NCBI GenBank assembly: GCA_000181795.3
Contig: CM012953.1
Span: 7,615,979 to 7,636,402 of the forward strand
Direction of reading: 5' to 3'
DNA length: 20,424 bases
Source of the DNA: Trichinella spiralis
Taxonomy: Eukaryota; Nematoda; Enoplea; Trichinellida; Trichinellidae
Part shown: piece by piece, positions 1-9,131 of the stretch
How positions within the stretch are numbered: the first letter of the stretch is position 1
Layout of the letters: each line of letters opens with the position of its first letter
Translations under genes and position numbers: made by a program
The notes under the pieces: generated by a model
Told to the model about the DNA's origin: nothing
Seen by the model: the letters and a program-made list of their open reading frames with translations, nothing else
The model's database searches: none

Positions 1-300
1 GCAAAGTTTCAAGGGAACGTGCACTCAGTGGGTTTAGGTATAATAATATTGATAACAATATAATAATGGTATTCTGGAATCAATAGTGGTAATAAGGAAA
101 GATTTCTGCACAGATTGTATATTAAAATAAACAAAATATCAATTTTTTTTTCATGCTTCAATCAGTCTCGATTCAGGGGGGGGGGGGGAAAAAAAAAAGG
201 GGGGGGTATTGGTACCCCCCCACTATTAAAGGTGCGTAATCCTAAACCGAATAAATGAACCAATGAAATGCAAAAATATCACAGCTAATCTCAAGGAAAG
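1..300. other. AT-rich leader with G13-A10-G8 and C7 homopolymer block
   Basis: No coding potential is visible. The notable content is at 176-221: 13 G, then 10 A, then 8 G, the 8-nt spacer TATTGGTA, and 7 C. The second G run can pair with the C run as a 7-bp stem. The G runs could also form a quadruplex. The block lies next to a worn transposon copy starting near 300. Confidence 0.7.
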
Positions 301-405
301 ATTTGAATCAATGAGCAGCAAGGAAAACCAATATGACAACGACTTGACGACCCAATAAAATAGCGCGATCAACGACCAATAAGTGAAAAGTGGGACCGGT
401 CTGGA
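296..405 (+). mobile_element. Worn partial copy of the 8835-9121 miniature transposon
   Basis: This stretch shares the order of motifs in the right half of the well-preserved element at 8835-9121: TTTGAATCAATGAGCA, then GGAAAACCAATA, then a CAATAAAATAGCG block, then a GACCAATAAGTG block and AAAAGTGGGACCG. It is clearly diverged and shorter because the internal repeats are not all present. No matching left inverted end is recognisable, although GGTATTGGTACC near 205-216 resembles the outer tip of the family. It abuts the retroelement fossil that follows. Confidence 0.7.
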
Positions 406-429
406 CTATCCTGGATATCAATGGCACGG

Positions 430-1210
430 GAGAAGGCGAAGCAGACTTTCCGTATTCAAGGCCGCCGCCGCAGAGCTGCATCATCTGTAGCAAGCCTTGG
501 ATACGGACTGCATCCAGAGAGAGCTCATCAAGAATCGAATCCGTTGGTTCCTGAACTGTTCATCAGTACATCCTTGAACGATCCCCCTGGATGGGTGGCT
601 ACTGGGAGCGCCTGGTCTGCTCAATGAAGTAGTCACTGAGAAAGGTTTTAGGAAGAGATATGCTCGACGAGGAGGAGCTGCAGACGCCGCTTTGTTAAGT
701 TGAAGCGACCATTGACAATCCTTGAAGAAGACAGAGTTTCCCAGCCGCTGAGTCTTTTTCAGCTGCTCACCGGCATAGACTACGCTGACCTTCCGGCGAC
801 TGAAGACCGCGATCCGGATTGGCGGCCTTCAAGGACCAACAGTTTGCAGTAGACGGTCAGATGGAGATATCGACAGCAGTTGATAACCAAGTGGTGGCGT
901 AAGTGAAGATCCAGCTATCTCACCACTCTGCTCTCTCGACGAAAGTGGGGAGGTACGCAAGTCAGCCCATAGACTGATGTTCTAGTACTGATCCTCGAAG
1001 ACAACCTTCCCCAGACGCGTTGCCTGATCAGAGTGATTTCCCAGCTGTTCCCTGGTCGTGACGGGGTGGTCAGAGCCTTGCGGATTCTGACTTCCAAGGA
1101 AGAAGTCACCAGGCTGGTCGCCAAGTTGGTGGTGTTGGAGCCAGCCAGCGTAGCCAATGGGGAAGAAGATTCCTTATCGCGGGGGAAGATTGTTGACAAC
1201 AAAACTTGAT
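430..1210 (+). mobile_element. BEL/Pao retroelement fossil, integrase C-terminal part
   Basis: This GC-richer block translates, in pieces, to the 3' end of a BEL/Pao polyprotein. From left to right the pieces resemble the end of the integrase core (a GGYWERLVCSMK-like piece near 595-630), the segment that normally reads like PLSPFQLLTG (about 745-780), an arginine- and tryptophan-rich RWRYRQQL piece (about 860), and the terminal DUF5641-like fold (VLILEDNLP near 985-1010, then LFPGRDGVVRALRILT near 1045-1092). The element is broken in several places and truncated at the 5' side, so only its last part remains. gag, protease and reverse transcriptase are absent. It looks old. Confidence 0.85.
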
Positions 1211-1374
1211 CGCCTGAGCATCAGTAGACTGTATTATTCTTCACGCGGGAGGTCAATCTCATTTGATTGTCTGACGGTTGATTAGCCCCGTTTGTTTCCG
1301 AACGAGAAGAGAGGGAACAAAGCGGTAACGGGTAGACTTTATTAAAGATTTGACAACAAGCAACAGTGTCAACA
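1191..1374 (+). repeat. Probable 3' LTR of the BEL/Pao fossil
   Basis: The segment begins TGTTGACA and ends TGTCAACA, a perfect 8-bp inverted pair with the canonical TG...CA ends of an LTR. It starts exactly where the BEL/Pao coding remnant finishes. An ATTAAA polyadenylation-like hexamer lies at about 1341. No 5' LTR is present in the window, so LTR-LTR divergence cannot be used for dating. The right boundary rests only on the inverted ends and could lie further out. Confidence 0.6.
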
Positions 1375-1454
1375 TTACTAGAGAATTCTACGAGAGTCAG
1401 AATACCGAAATAACGCCAACCAAAACTAGCACGTTTAGAGTGACAAAATGATAC

Positions 1455-1495
1455 ACACACGCACGCAACACAAGCTATATATATATATTTCCTAT
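1455..1495. repeat. Short CA and TA dinucleotide repeats
   Basis: An impure (AC)n stretch (TACACACACGCACGCAACAC) is followed by a TATATATATATA run. These are simple sequence repeats with no other visible function. Confidence 0.8.
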
Positions 1496-1677
1496 TACGT
1501 CATCTAACGTAGACCGCTACCGTAATCATGAACGCAGGTGCTAATTCGCATGAGTCCAGGAGCGACAAATAATTTCCACCAAAGATATTTCCGACGGAAC
1601 AGTGGAGATACTGTAGCACTTTGAACCTGTATATCATAGTACTGTAGTACCAGAGAGTTATTGGTAATGCTGTGAGT

Positions 1678-2010
1678 ATGAGCGCGAAAAATAAAGCTTT
1701 TTTACCCCCGTTGCTTGCGTCTTGTATTTGTTCGGCACTCTCAAAACTTGAGTCGACCCTAGATTCAAAATGTACAGTCCACTATGAATTATCAGAAGAG
1801 TTCACGGCCCGCATTGCAGTGAACACATTTACTTCTGTATCAGTTCTGGCCATATGGCTCGCTTGGTTCCAGATCCGGCTGAAAAAAGAGGCGGGACTTG
1901 ATCTCCTCACGGAACCGGCACTGTTGCAATTATATTACAGTAGAAAGCACGTTTACACCTTATTGTCAAAATGGGGTTACGGTAGGAAGGGACATATTAG
2001 GCATCATTAG
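1678..2010 (+). CDS. Unrecognised 110-codon ORF, doubtful
   Basis: An uninterrupted ORF starts at ATG 1678. I do not recognise the protein. It has a cysteine pair (SCICSAL) near residue 16, a hydrophobic stretch (about 50-65, SVSVLAIWLAWFQ) and a basic end (YGRKGHIRHH). Base composition is less AT-rich than the intergenic DNA. It lies between the Pao LTR and the NHL-type pseudogene and could be a chance ORF or a further decayed piece of that pseudogene, whose coding strand is the same. There is no convincing promoter, and no domain can be assigned. Confidence 0.2.
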   Translation: MSAKNKAFLPPLLASCICSALSKLESTLDSKCTVHYELSEEFTARIAVNTFTSVSVLAIWLAWFQIRLKKEAGLDLLTEPALLQLYYSRKHVYTLLSKWGYGRKGHIRHH

Positions 2011-2099
2011 TGTTGTTGGTCGCGGTACGCTGTTGATCGACCGTGGTGACCATACGACACCTGTGATCGATCAGCGCTTTCTGTAGTCTCTGTTTTTCC

Positions 2100-4650
2100 A
2101 TAATTTATGCCGGGCTTCTGTCAAATCACATACTGAGGCTGCTCTTTATGGCTGTTCGTATCAGCGGTTTCCAAGCAGTCAGCAGTAATCTGGACCTGTT
2201 CAGAGAGCAATTCCAAGATGGGCTAACTGTGAAAGAGCACCTGAATGCAGTCACTCTTCATTTGAATAAGTTGAAGTTGAAGTAAATAAGCTTAGTGAAT
2301 CATTCTGCGTCAATGCGCCAGTAGCAGAAATGTTGTCTCTGCGTCACCCAAACGAAACGATCACAAATCATTTAAGATACTCAATGATGTCGATTCGACA
2401 ACAATACTTGGAAAAGGCACTTCAGTGAGTATGTGAAATTACTCTGTACTTGATGATCGACTGCATCACTAAGACCACAAATGCTGTAAAAGATTTGCAG
2501 TGCATTTCCAGCGACGTGAACGGTTGTGACTTCGAACTTGCAACGATGTGACTGTTCCAAGTGATATTTCAGCGCTTCCCTCCAATGTCACGTTGAACTC
2601 ATTGACTTAGTGAAGCAGAGCAGTGAAATCCGCCCTATGGAGCGTTTTGAGCAGTTGCTCCACTTCTAATGGAATATTTTGATGAATCTGGTAGATGAGA
2701 AAGCTTCTCAGAATGGTGCAAACAGGAAAATGGATGTTTGATTTGGTGATTCAGATGGCAGGTGTAGTTATGCGATACTGAAAGTGCTATTGGTAACGGG
2801 AAAAATGTCAGCGGACTGCAGAATACGATGAAACTACAACTGGGCAAGTATGAATAGATGTCTGACATTGACATTGACAAAGAGCCTCACGAGGCAAAGA
2901 GCGTTGAATAGCTGGCTAAAAATTCTGACTCATGCTGCCGACCAGTCAAAACAATTAGATTTAGAGAAGTACTCCAAGAAGTGTTATCTGTGAAAGAGCA
3001 ACTGAATACGGTCACTGTTCATTTGCATCCAGTGAATCTGCTTTGCGAATGGTTATCTTGCACTGGGCAGATGGTGGAAGAGGATTCTGAATATCAAACA
3101 TAGAAAACAGTTAGCAATTATTTACGATTATTGCATTCGATTAAGTCGATTTGATTGCAAGATTTGGAAAAAAGCACTTCAGAGAGTCTGTGACATACAA
3201 AGGCAAGTAGTTCTCATCATTGATTGTATCGCCAAGTGCAGGAACGCTTTACAGTACTTGCAGCGTATTTAGAGGGATATAAAAAACGTAGATGTACAAT
3301 TGGAAATATTGAAAGTCATTTGATCTACCAGTGAATATCTAGTTGAAATGAGTGTCTCTCTTACACAGGTCAATGAATCACGTTAAATAGCTTCATGAGG
3401 CTGTTCTTTGACTATGCGGTGGATACCATAGACTGAGGGCTGAAGCAACATGAGGAAGTACACCTTCAGGTGCCTAAATGTTAATGAAAAACGAGCATGC
3501 GGCAATGTTAAACAAGTGTTGAAAAATTCTGACTCGCGCTGACGGGTCGAAGCTATTGAATTTGGTTCCATTTTTCCACCAACTGGAACACCTTTATCAC
3601 AGATACGACGAACTAGAAATAGAATTTGGAAAGACTGACTTGCATTTGTTGCCGCCTGTATTGCCCATGTTGAACAGCGCATCTTAACGCTAAAGACAAT
3701 GGTCATCTGGAGTGAACCACCTCCACCAATTTGAGAAAGCACGGTTGAAGAGCCACCTGAAAGCGACAGCGCTGAAGATGTGCTAATCACACCGAGAACT
3801 TTCAACTTCGAATCTTGAACTGAACAATCCCTGTGGACAGAAAGCGTGCAGTCAAAAGCGATTGGCTTCATCACCTCAGGTCAGAGTGTGGCTGTGGCCG
3901 TTGATCCAGGAAAATCCTGATTCACGTTGCACGTAAAACCGACGATTGCATTTGAAGACCAAGAATCTGTGCAACTAGTTATGATAAATGAATTGGAATT
4001 AGACCATTTCGGCAAAGCGTCCGGGATGACATTGCGCAATCACATCTTGGCCGTGTGTTCGTACACCTTTGGTCAGATTGTACTGCTTGAACCAGAAACT
4101 TTGAAAAAATTGACAGTACTGAATTGTGATGGTTGTACATTATTTGATTTGGACATCATGTCCAACGGAGATATTGTCAGTGTAGATGCAAAGCATGAAA
4201 AAGTTATCAAAATGAGATCAACCGGAGAACGTTTAGCTGAACGGCACGTCCATGGAGCAACCAGAGGTGTTTCGGTCTGCATGGACGACCGCATTTATGT
4301 ACTAGTTGAAGGAGGCCCGTATATACATTTGCTCGACTCCTTCCTCAACAATTTAGGAACGATTAGTTTTTATAAAAATCAACCCTCAAAATTGGACTGT
4401 AGATATTCGTTGTGCATTGAAAATTTACTCCATATTAGCTGCGACGATGCTGTTTACTTGCTTGACGTGCAAAATGGAAACGTCACTGCAATTCAACCAA
4501 CGGAAAACTCCGTTTACTGATTGGAAGTTGGTGTAGATGCAAGCGACAACGTGTCTGCTGCAAAATGAGGTTCAAGCTCAGTGGATGTATTCGCAAAGGA
4601 TGGTCAGTTCTGAAACAGTCTATAACAAGCAACGTAAAAACCCCAATTAG
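2100..4650 (+). pseudogene. Decayed TRIM-like / NHL-repeat protein gene
   Basis: The 3' part (3927-4520) keeps an open frame of 197 codons that reads as blades of a beta-propeller: NHILAVCSYTFGQIVLLEPE, NGDIVSVDAKHEKVIKM, DDRIYVLVEGGPYIHLLD and NLLHISCDDAVYLLDVQNG. After a stop, a further blade (NVSAA, then SSSVDVFAKDGQF) continues to about 4615. This resembles the NHL-repeat pattern of TRIM/LIN-41-type proteins (inference from blade periodicity). Upstream, 2200-3560 yields leucine-rich pieces like a TRIM coiled coil (VKEHLNAVTLHLNKLK at about 2228; VKEQLNTVTVHLHPVNLL at about 2989) broken by many stops and frameshifts. An AATAAA follows at 4698-4703. No RING or B-box is legible. A host gene relic is the best reading. 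A surviving partial protein from 3927 is less likely because the propeller is interrupted at both ends. Confidence 0.65.
2200..3560 (+). repeat. Tandem duplication (about 760-bp offset) inside the pseudogene
   Basis: Several blocks recur in the same order. TGTGAAAGAGCA occurs at 2228 and 2989. GGAAAA..GCACTTCAG occurs at 2410 and 3166. A block encoding IDCI(T/A)K occurs at 2455 and 3219. AAAATTCTGACTC occurs near 2919 and 3525. Offsets are 756-764 bp for the first three and about 605 bp for the last, so the copies have also gained or lost about 150 bp. The copies are strongly diverged, so the duplication is old. It duplicates the coiled-coil part upstream of the propeller. Confidence 0.65.
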
Positions 4651-4697
4651 AAAGTTTATAGTTTACAGATGTCTAAATTTTAATTCAATCTTTTCAT

Positions 4698-4703
4698 AAT
4701 AAA
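4698..4703 (+). terminator. AATAAA polyadenylation signal of the NHL pseudogene
   Basis: AATAAA lies about 80 bp after the last recognisable propeller blade, on the same strand. It is plausible by position only, since the region is AT-rich. Confidence 0.35.
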
Positions 4704-5387
4704 ATGTTTCTTTCTGAACTTTTATATACTGACTTTGATAACAAAACATGTTTATTAAAAGAAATTCATGTTATTTCCGTGACAAAAATTTAATACAATA
4801 ATTTGTTGTATGAAATTTATTTATTTTCACAGCAATGAAGAATTATGAAATTTCAGTAATTTTACTGATATCTTTTCGTAAATCCAAATTTGAAATTTAG
4901 GTTTTGTTGAAAAAAAAATTGAAAAATATTTTAAAATCTTTGTCATGCACGACAGATCTATTCAGTTAATAAAATTGAATTCTACATAGGTAATCCAATG
5001 TATTAAAAACGTATAGTTAAAAGTAACCACATCCATAAATTTATTACTGTAAGCTGAATAGTCCGTTTTGTTTGCTATGCAAGTAAATTTATTAAAAGTC
5101 AAATGACAAATTATAACTTTTTAACAGTTAGTCGGCAATTCAGCAAAACCGTTCTCAATCACTGTTTAAAGTGAAAATTCATTATATTCACTCATTACGT
5201 TCATAATATTTATATATTCAATAGTAATTATTTATATTTAAGTAAAAAGCTGCATGTGAATCTCAAACATCTAAAAATCATGTGCAATTAGCATTAGAAA
5301 AAATCCTACGTAGAAGAATTTTAATTCAATTATCAGTTCTGTTGAGACTAAGCAATTAATTAATAATCTCTCTTTGAGAGTACTCAC
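4704..5387. other. AT-rich stretch without a recognised gene
   Basis: Both strands are dense in stops. On the minus strand there are two possible 3' splice sites (ATGATTTTTAG near 5275 and ACTTGCATAG near 5084), each followed by a short open stretch that could end the candidate exon at 5388-5496. Neither encodes a recognisable sequence, so they are not called. Confidence 0.6.
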
Positions 5388-5496
5388 ATCAATAAAAGTA
5401 ATATTTGAATCTCTCATAGTATTTGTGATTTCAGCTAGTTCAGCACTCTCTGCAATAGCTACACCTGTTATGTAGTTATGTTCCAGAGCGACAACA
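5388..5496 (-). CDS. Isolated candidate exon, 36 codons, unknown protein
   Basis: On the minus strand a 109-nt block is bounded by TTATTTAATAG at its 5' side and GTGAGT at its 3' side, both good splice signals. Read from the second base, it is open throughout and encodes VVALEHNYITGVAIAESAEL followed by AEITNTMRDSNITFID. The block is GC-richer than its flanks and its residue mix is protein-like, without the K/N/F/I bias of chance ORFs here. I do not recognise the family, and no partner exon is convincing on either side. It may be one exon of a gene with long introns, or a relic. Confidence 0.35.
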
Positions 5497-6138
5497 CTAT
5501 TAAATAATAAGAGAATAAATAATTCAAAGTTTCATTTTCATAATTACACAATTATGCAAACATCATTTCTGAAAAATGATTTTGATGTGCACACAAGAAA
5601 GCCAAGTCAATCTACAGCTGAAATAAAATTAGAACTAATCATTGACGTTTCTTCAAAATTATGAAGCAGCAGCTGCAAAAATAACGTGATACAATTAAGA
5701 AAGAATTGTATAATAGCTGATTTAAATATAATTTATATAAAAATGTGAATTTGAAAGTTATATCAATTTCTGCTATATCTAATGCTTATTTATGTTGCTT
5801 TCATTGTGAAATGTTTCTTAAATTTTTTTAAAATTCAACATTTGGTTGTCTTTTTATTGAATAACTGTTTATGTTCATTATGCCTAATATGCTTTTGCAA
5901 CCGTATAGCATTAAGAAAAGTTTTGATCGTGAATTCTGTTTACTTTATTTTCAAGTACCACAAATCAAAATTAGCTTACTATGACATTATTAAACTAGTC
6001 AAAGATAGATATGGTGATAAAACATATTTTAACAAACATTTCAGGTTAAAAGAAGAAAATAAATGAAAAGTAAAAAGACTTTTTATTATAGTAAAGTGAA
6101 TATAAAGGAATTCTTTATGATTTCCCAGTCAAAAATTC

Positions 6139-6162
6139 TGTACAACAAATATTTGTTGTACA
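6139..6162. repeat. 24-bp perfect palindrome
   Basis: The left arm TGTACAACAAAT is followed directly by its exact reverse complement ATTTGTTGTACA, with no spacer. The flanks do not extend the symmetry. A related near-palindrome with the same CAACAAA/TTTGTTG core lies at 8766-8787. Confidence 0.9.
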
Positions 6163-6626
6163 CATTTCATTTACCTTCAAACAAATTGAAAGGTATTTGA
6201 AATATTTTATAATGAAATCCATCTATTCTAATAGAAACTTGATTTTTAAATTGGGTTTTGTAACTGAATCCAGTCTTATAAAAACACCATTTTAATTAGT
6301 AAAATTCTCAGTATTGTTATTTATTCATTGCTTAATTTATTCAAAACTGATATAGTTATTTTTGAAATAAAATCAAATATTATGACAGTGCAGATTACAT
6401 CCGCTCGATTTTAGTTACGCATAATTTTAAGATGATATTTGAAAATCATATCTATTTAATTAGAATGCAATTTGTGTAATGCTCGTGGATTTTTTCAGTA
6501 TCTGTACTAAACTTTTAAATAAAGAAATATCTGTCAAAACCCAATTATTTTTATTGTGAACAAGTTATGGGTAAGGAATGATAAGAATCAGTAATCAGTA
6601 AATGTTGCGTGTATAATAAAAAAATT

Positions 6627-6824
6627 ATGCTAGATCTGATTACCTCAACAAAATCCGCCTACTGTTTCTCAGTGAATTTCATTGGTTGCCGCTCTGATGC
6701 ACTGCATAGCAAAACCCAATTTATTACTCGGCTTTCCCTGGTTGTTATAATATCGCTTGGAATTGCGCTCGTGATTGCTCAATTCTTATTGTTGTTGTTT
6801 TTGTTGAACTTCTTACTCAATTAG
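6627..6824 (+). CDS. Small ORF with hydrophobic C-terminus, doubtful
   Basis: The ORF has 65 codons from ATG 6627. Residues 1-40 are polar with two cysteines (SAYCFSVNFIGCRSD). Residues about 41-65 are almost wholly hydrophobic (VVIISLGIALVIAQF and a leucine-rich end), as in a tail-anchored peptide. The codons of the first part are less AT-biased than the surroundings. There is no homologue I know and no clear promoter, and the leucine run partly reflects TTG/TTA repeats in the DNA. It may be chance. Confidence 0.2.
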   Translation: MLDLITSTKSAYCFSVNFIGCRSDALHSKTQFITRLSLVVIISLGIALVIAQFLLLLFLLNFLLN

Positions 6825-7289
6825 TGTTGTTATACTATGTTAGTATTTTTGTTATAGACCATTAGGGTCTGGGAAACCTTAGGGTCTCCCGTATGAGTAT
6901 TACTGTATGTATCTTAGGTTCATAATTTTTTCTCAATTAAAGTAAAAGACTAATTCTTAGTCTTTAATAAATTATGTGATTTTTAGTAGTTCAAGCTGTT
7001 TAACTCCCAAATGTCTAAGGTTTATTTGTTTTAATGCATTTTAGAAATGTTGTTATTTTTTGCGTTGTCATGTCAGTACTGAGTCATTTTACTTTACCTT
7101 TATGTTAATCATTTTAGGAATCTTCTTTTTTACGTACTGGAGTGTTTTGATTGCTGATCAGCCCAGCTTCTTAAAAATGTTGTCGGTCCACCTCACTGGA
7201 TATATTTATTGTATTTTCAACACAGATGTTGATTTTTTTCCATTTTCAAGCCAATCATGCTTTTGATAATTGAAACAACCCAGACTTTT

Positions 7290-8379
7290 TACAGAACGCC
7301 ATGCATGTTGGCTTAGAAGTAACTACTGCATCATAGTAATTTCCACAAGAAAACAACTGGCGAACACCGCAGCACGCTGTAGCACGTTCACAACTGCTAC
7401 TACAGTTGCTGAGTTCATCGTCCTTAGATTAGCCACAAAATGCTATTAAATAGCTTGTAGTTTTTCTTCGTTCTGCTGGTTGTGTTTACGCCTGAGAATT
7501 CGAATGGTTTTTTAATATCTACATTCTCGACGCCAGATTTGGTTCGATTATTCTATTTAATAATTTCAGTGTTATTTTTTCTCATCTCAGCACGTAGCAT
7601 TATCATCATGCACTGACAATAGCAGAATGACGCCTTTGTTGCTCCGTTTCACATTGTTAGTTACCAGTCAAAACAGTAAATAGATGCGCCAGGCTTTTGA
7701 CCGTTGGCTATAATCATCTTAGTTCAATGGCAGATATGAATTTTCTGAACCAATCGAACAACAGTAATTTTGCTGGCCAACGAATTTTCAGCTTTTTTTC
7801 CTTGCAAGTTATCGAGGCCACAGTACAGTATGTACCTGAGTGCCCTTACAGACAGTATGCCCAATTTTTGAATTTGTTATTATTACATCACCATTGTCGA
7901 AGTTAGCTACGCTCTCGATTGCTGTCTCTCTCTTCCTCTCTCTTGACTTCATTTCGAATCACCGTCATCCACGACACAAGTAAACAACCTGTTGCGTTCC
8001 TTCCTTTTCCACACCATGGTAAAAATTTATTGATTACAATTCCCTGTTCTGGCTTGCTGTCAAAGTATATTTCACCAGCGCTAATGGGCAGGGCATCTCA
8101 CAGCACCACAATGCCGTTATTTCACCTCTTCTGTCCTGAAAAATCAGTAAGCGGAAGAAGACACTTCAACAGCGCCTGTTTGGCAGGTACAAACTATTGT
8201 TTCCAAATATGGTATCATTTGTTTTGTTTCTTATGATGGCATGGCACACTGCACGGTCTATGTTAAGGCTTAACACTAAATACCACAGGGGAAAGTAGAA
8301 CATGGCAAGGCCGGAAGGATATCGAAGGAGCAAATCGTCTTGTGGAGAGTTTTACAATAGTCAAATTCGGCCTAAAGTT
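7290..8379. other. GC-richer island with no recognised product
   Basis: Compared with its flanks, this kilobase is visibly less AT-rich and contains plus-strand ORFs at 7697-7906 (69 codons) and 7919-8236 (105 codons). Their translations are serine-, histidine- and leucine-rich and match no family I know, and neither frame continues into the other. Its right end runs into a transposon-end fragment at about 8380. The most economical reading is an eroded mobile element, but no transposase motif was seen. Confidence 0.45.
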
Positions 8380-8430
8380 TCATCGCGTTTTCTCACTGGT
8401 CGTTGAACGCGTTATCTTATTGGACCTTTG
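8380..8430. mobile_element. Diverged end fragment of the miniature transposon family
   Basis: The order TCGCGTTTTCTCACTGG, TCGTTGAACGCGTTATC, TTATTGGACC parallels the left inverted end of the element at 8835 (CCCGCTTTTCTCTCATTGG, TCTTTACCCACGCTATT, TTATTGGATC). Many substitutions separate them, so this is an older copy. Its other end is not recognisable. Confidence 0.5.
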
Positions 8431-8765
8431 TACCGTATTGCTGTGTAGCTTCTAGCTTTTCTGAACCATTCTTAAACATTCCTAATTCCTTTGTTCTCAT
8501 ATGATATAATGCTTTGGTGAATATGGATGATGTTGCAGGACTGGCATAAACGGCCAAATTCTTGTAATGCAAATTGCTGTGTGTTGCCAGGTATGTTCCA
8601 ACAAAGCTTTAACAAAAAATTTATATATTGTTGATTTTATTTTAAATAATGTTACTAAATTTCTGTTTGGAAACCCAATTTTTAATTTATTTGATATAAG
8701 AAGGTTAAGATTTTGATGAATTGTGTGTACCTTGTTATTTTCCTTGAAGGTGAATTGTTACATAT

Positions 8766-8787
8766 ATGCAACAAAAATTTGTTGCAT
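8766..8787. repeat. 22-bp near-palindrome
   Basis: Arms ATGCAACAAA and TTTGTTGCAT are exact complements around a central AA. The core matches that of the palindrome at 6139-6162. Confidence 0.85.
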
Positions 8788-8824
8788 TAAATTTTTCCCT
8801 TGCAAATCATTGGGATTTCCTTTA

Positions 8825-9131
8825 TTATAATCTGGGTTTGGTACTACTCGGTCCCGCTTTTCTCTCATTGGTCTTTACCCACGCTATTTTATTGGATCGT
8901 CAAATCTTAATCACAACTGAAGAGTTTGAATCAATGAGCAATTAGACAAGGAAAACCAATACGACAAAGATTTCACTGAGCAATTAGACAAAGAAAACCA
9001 TTACGACAAAGACTTCACGGCCAAATAAAATGAAAACCAATACAACAAAGATTTGACGGTCTAATAAAATAGCGTGGGCAAAGACCAATGAGAGAAAAGC
9101 GGGACCGAGTAAAACCACCCCTTATAATCTG
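8825..9131. mobile_element. Non-autonomous DNA transposon (MITE) with long inverted ends
   Basis: Two terminal inverted repeats of 74 bp (8835-8908 and 9048-9121) match at about 67 of 74 positions. Their shared core includes ACTCGGTCCCGCTTTTCTCT. A 10-bp direct repeat TTATAATCTG flanks the element (8825-8834 and 9122-9131) and reads as the target-site duplication. The middle carries tandem repeats and no ORF, so it cannot encode its own transposase. Long inverted ends with a 9-10 bp duplication are typical of Mutator-like elements, whereas hAT elements make 8 bp, so a Mutator-type MITE is the best guess. Good end conservation and an intact duplication suggest a younger insertion than the copies at 296 and 8380. 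Confidence 0.85.
8936..9060. repeat. Three internal repeats of about 42 bp in the MITE
   Basis: Units start GAGCAATTAGACAA at 8936 and 8978 and continue GAAAACCAATACGACAAAGA, then TTCAC. A third unit, lacking the first part, starts at about 9031 with GAAAACCAATACAACAAAGA. Repeats 2 and 3 are each followed by a (C/T)(C/T)AA(A)TAAAAT block. Confidence 0.75.

Larger units (their letters stand above)
5503..7280. other. AT-rich stretch with small doubtful ORFs and a palindrome
   Basis: No gene is recognised. The stretch holds a 94-codon ORF at 5782-6066 rich in F/I/L/N/K, which looks like composition noise. It also holds the 24-bp palindrome at 6139-6162, a 65-codon ORF at 6627-6824, and a small hairpin near 6945-6963 with arms AAGACTAA and TTAGTCTT. 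Confidence 0.6.

Noticed and set aside
915-1202. 95-codon minus-strand ORF
   Set aside because: It is the complement of the BEL/Pao fossil, whose family match is on the plus strand.
3383-3874. 163-codon minus-strand ORF
   Set aside because: It overlaps the plus-strand NHL-type relic, is not protein-like, and matches no family I know.
5782-6066. 94-codon plus-strand ORF, with an exon-like part at about 5957-6043 (acceptor TTTTCAAG, donor GGTTAAAA)
   Set aside because: The translation is dominated by F, I, L, N and K as expected from AT-rich DNA, the splice signals are weak, and no partner exon was seen.
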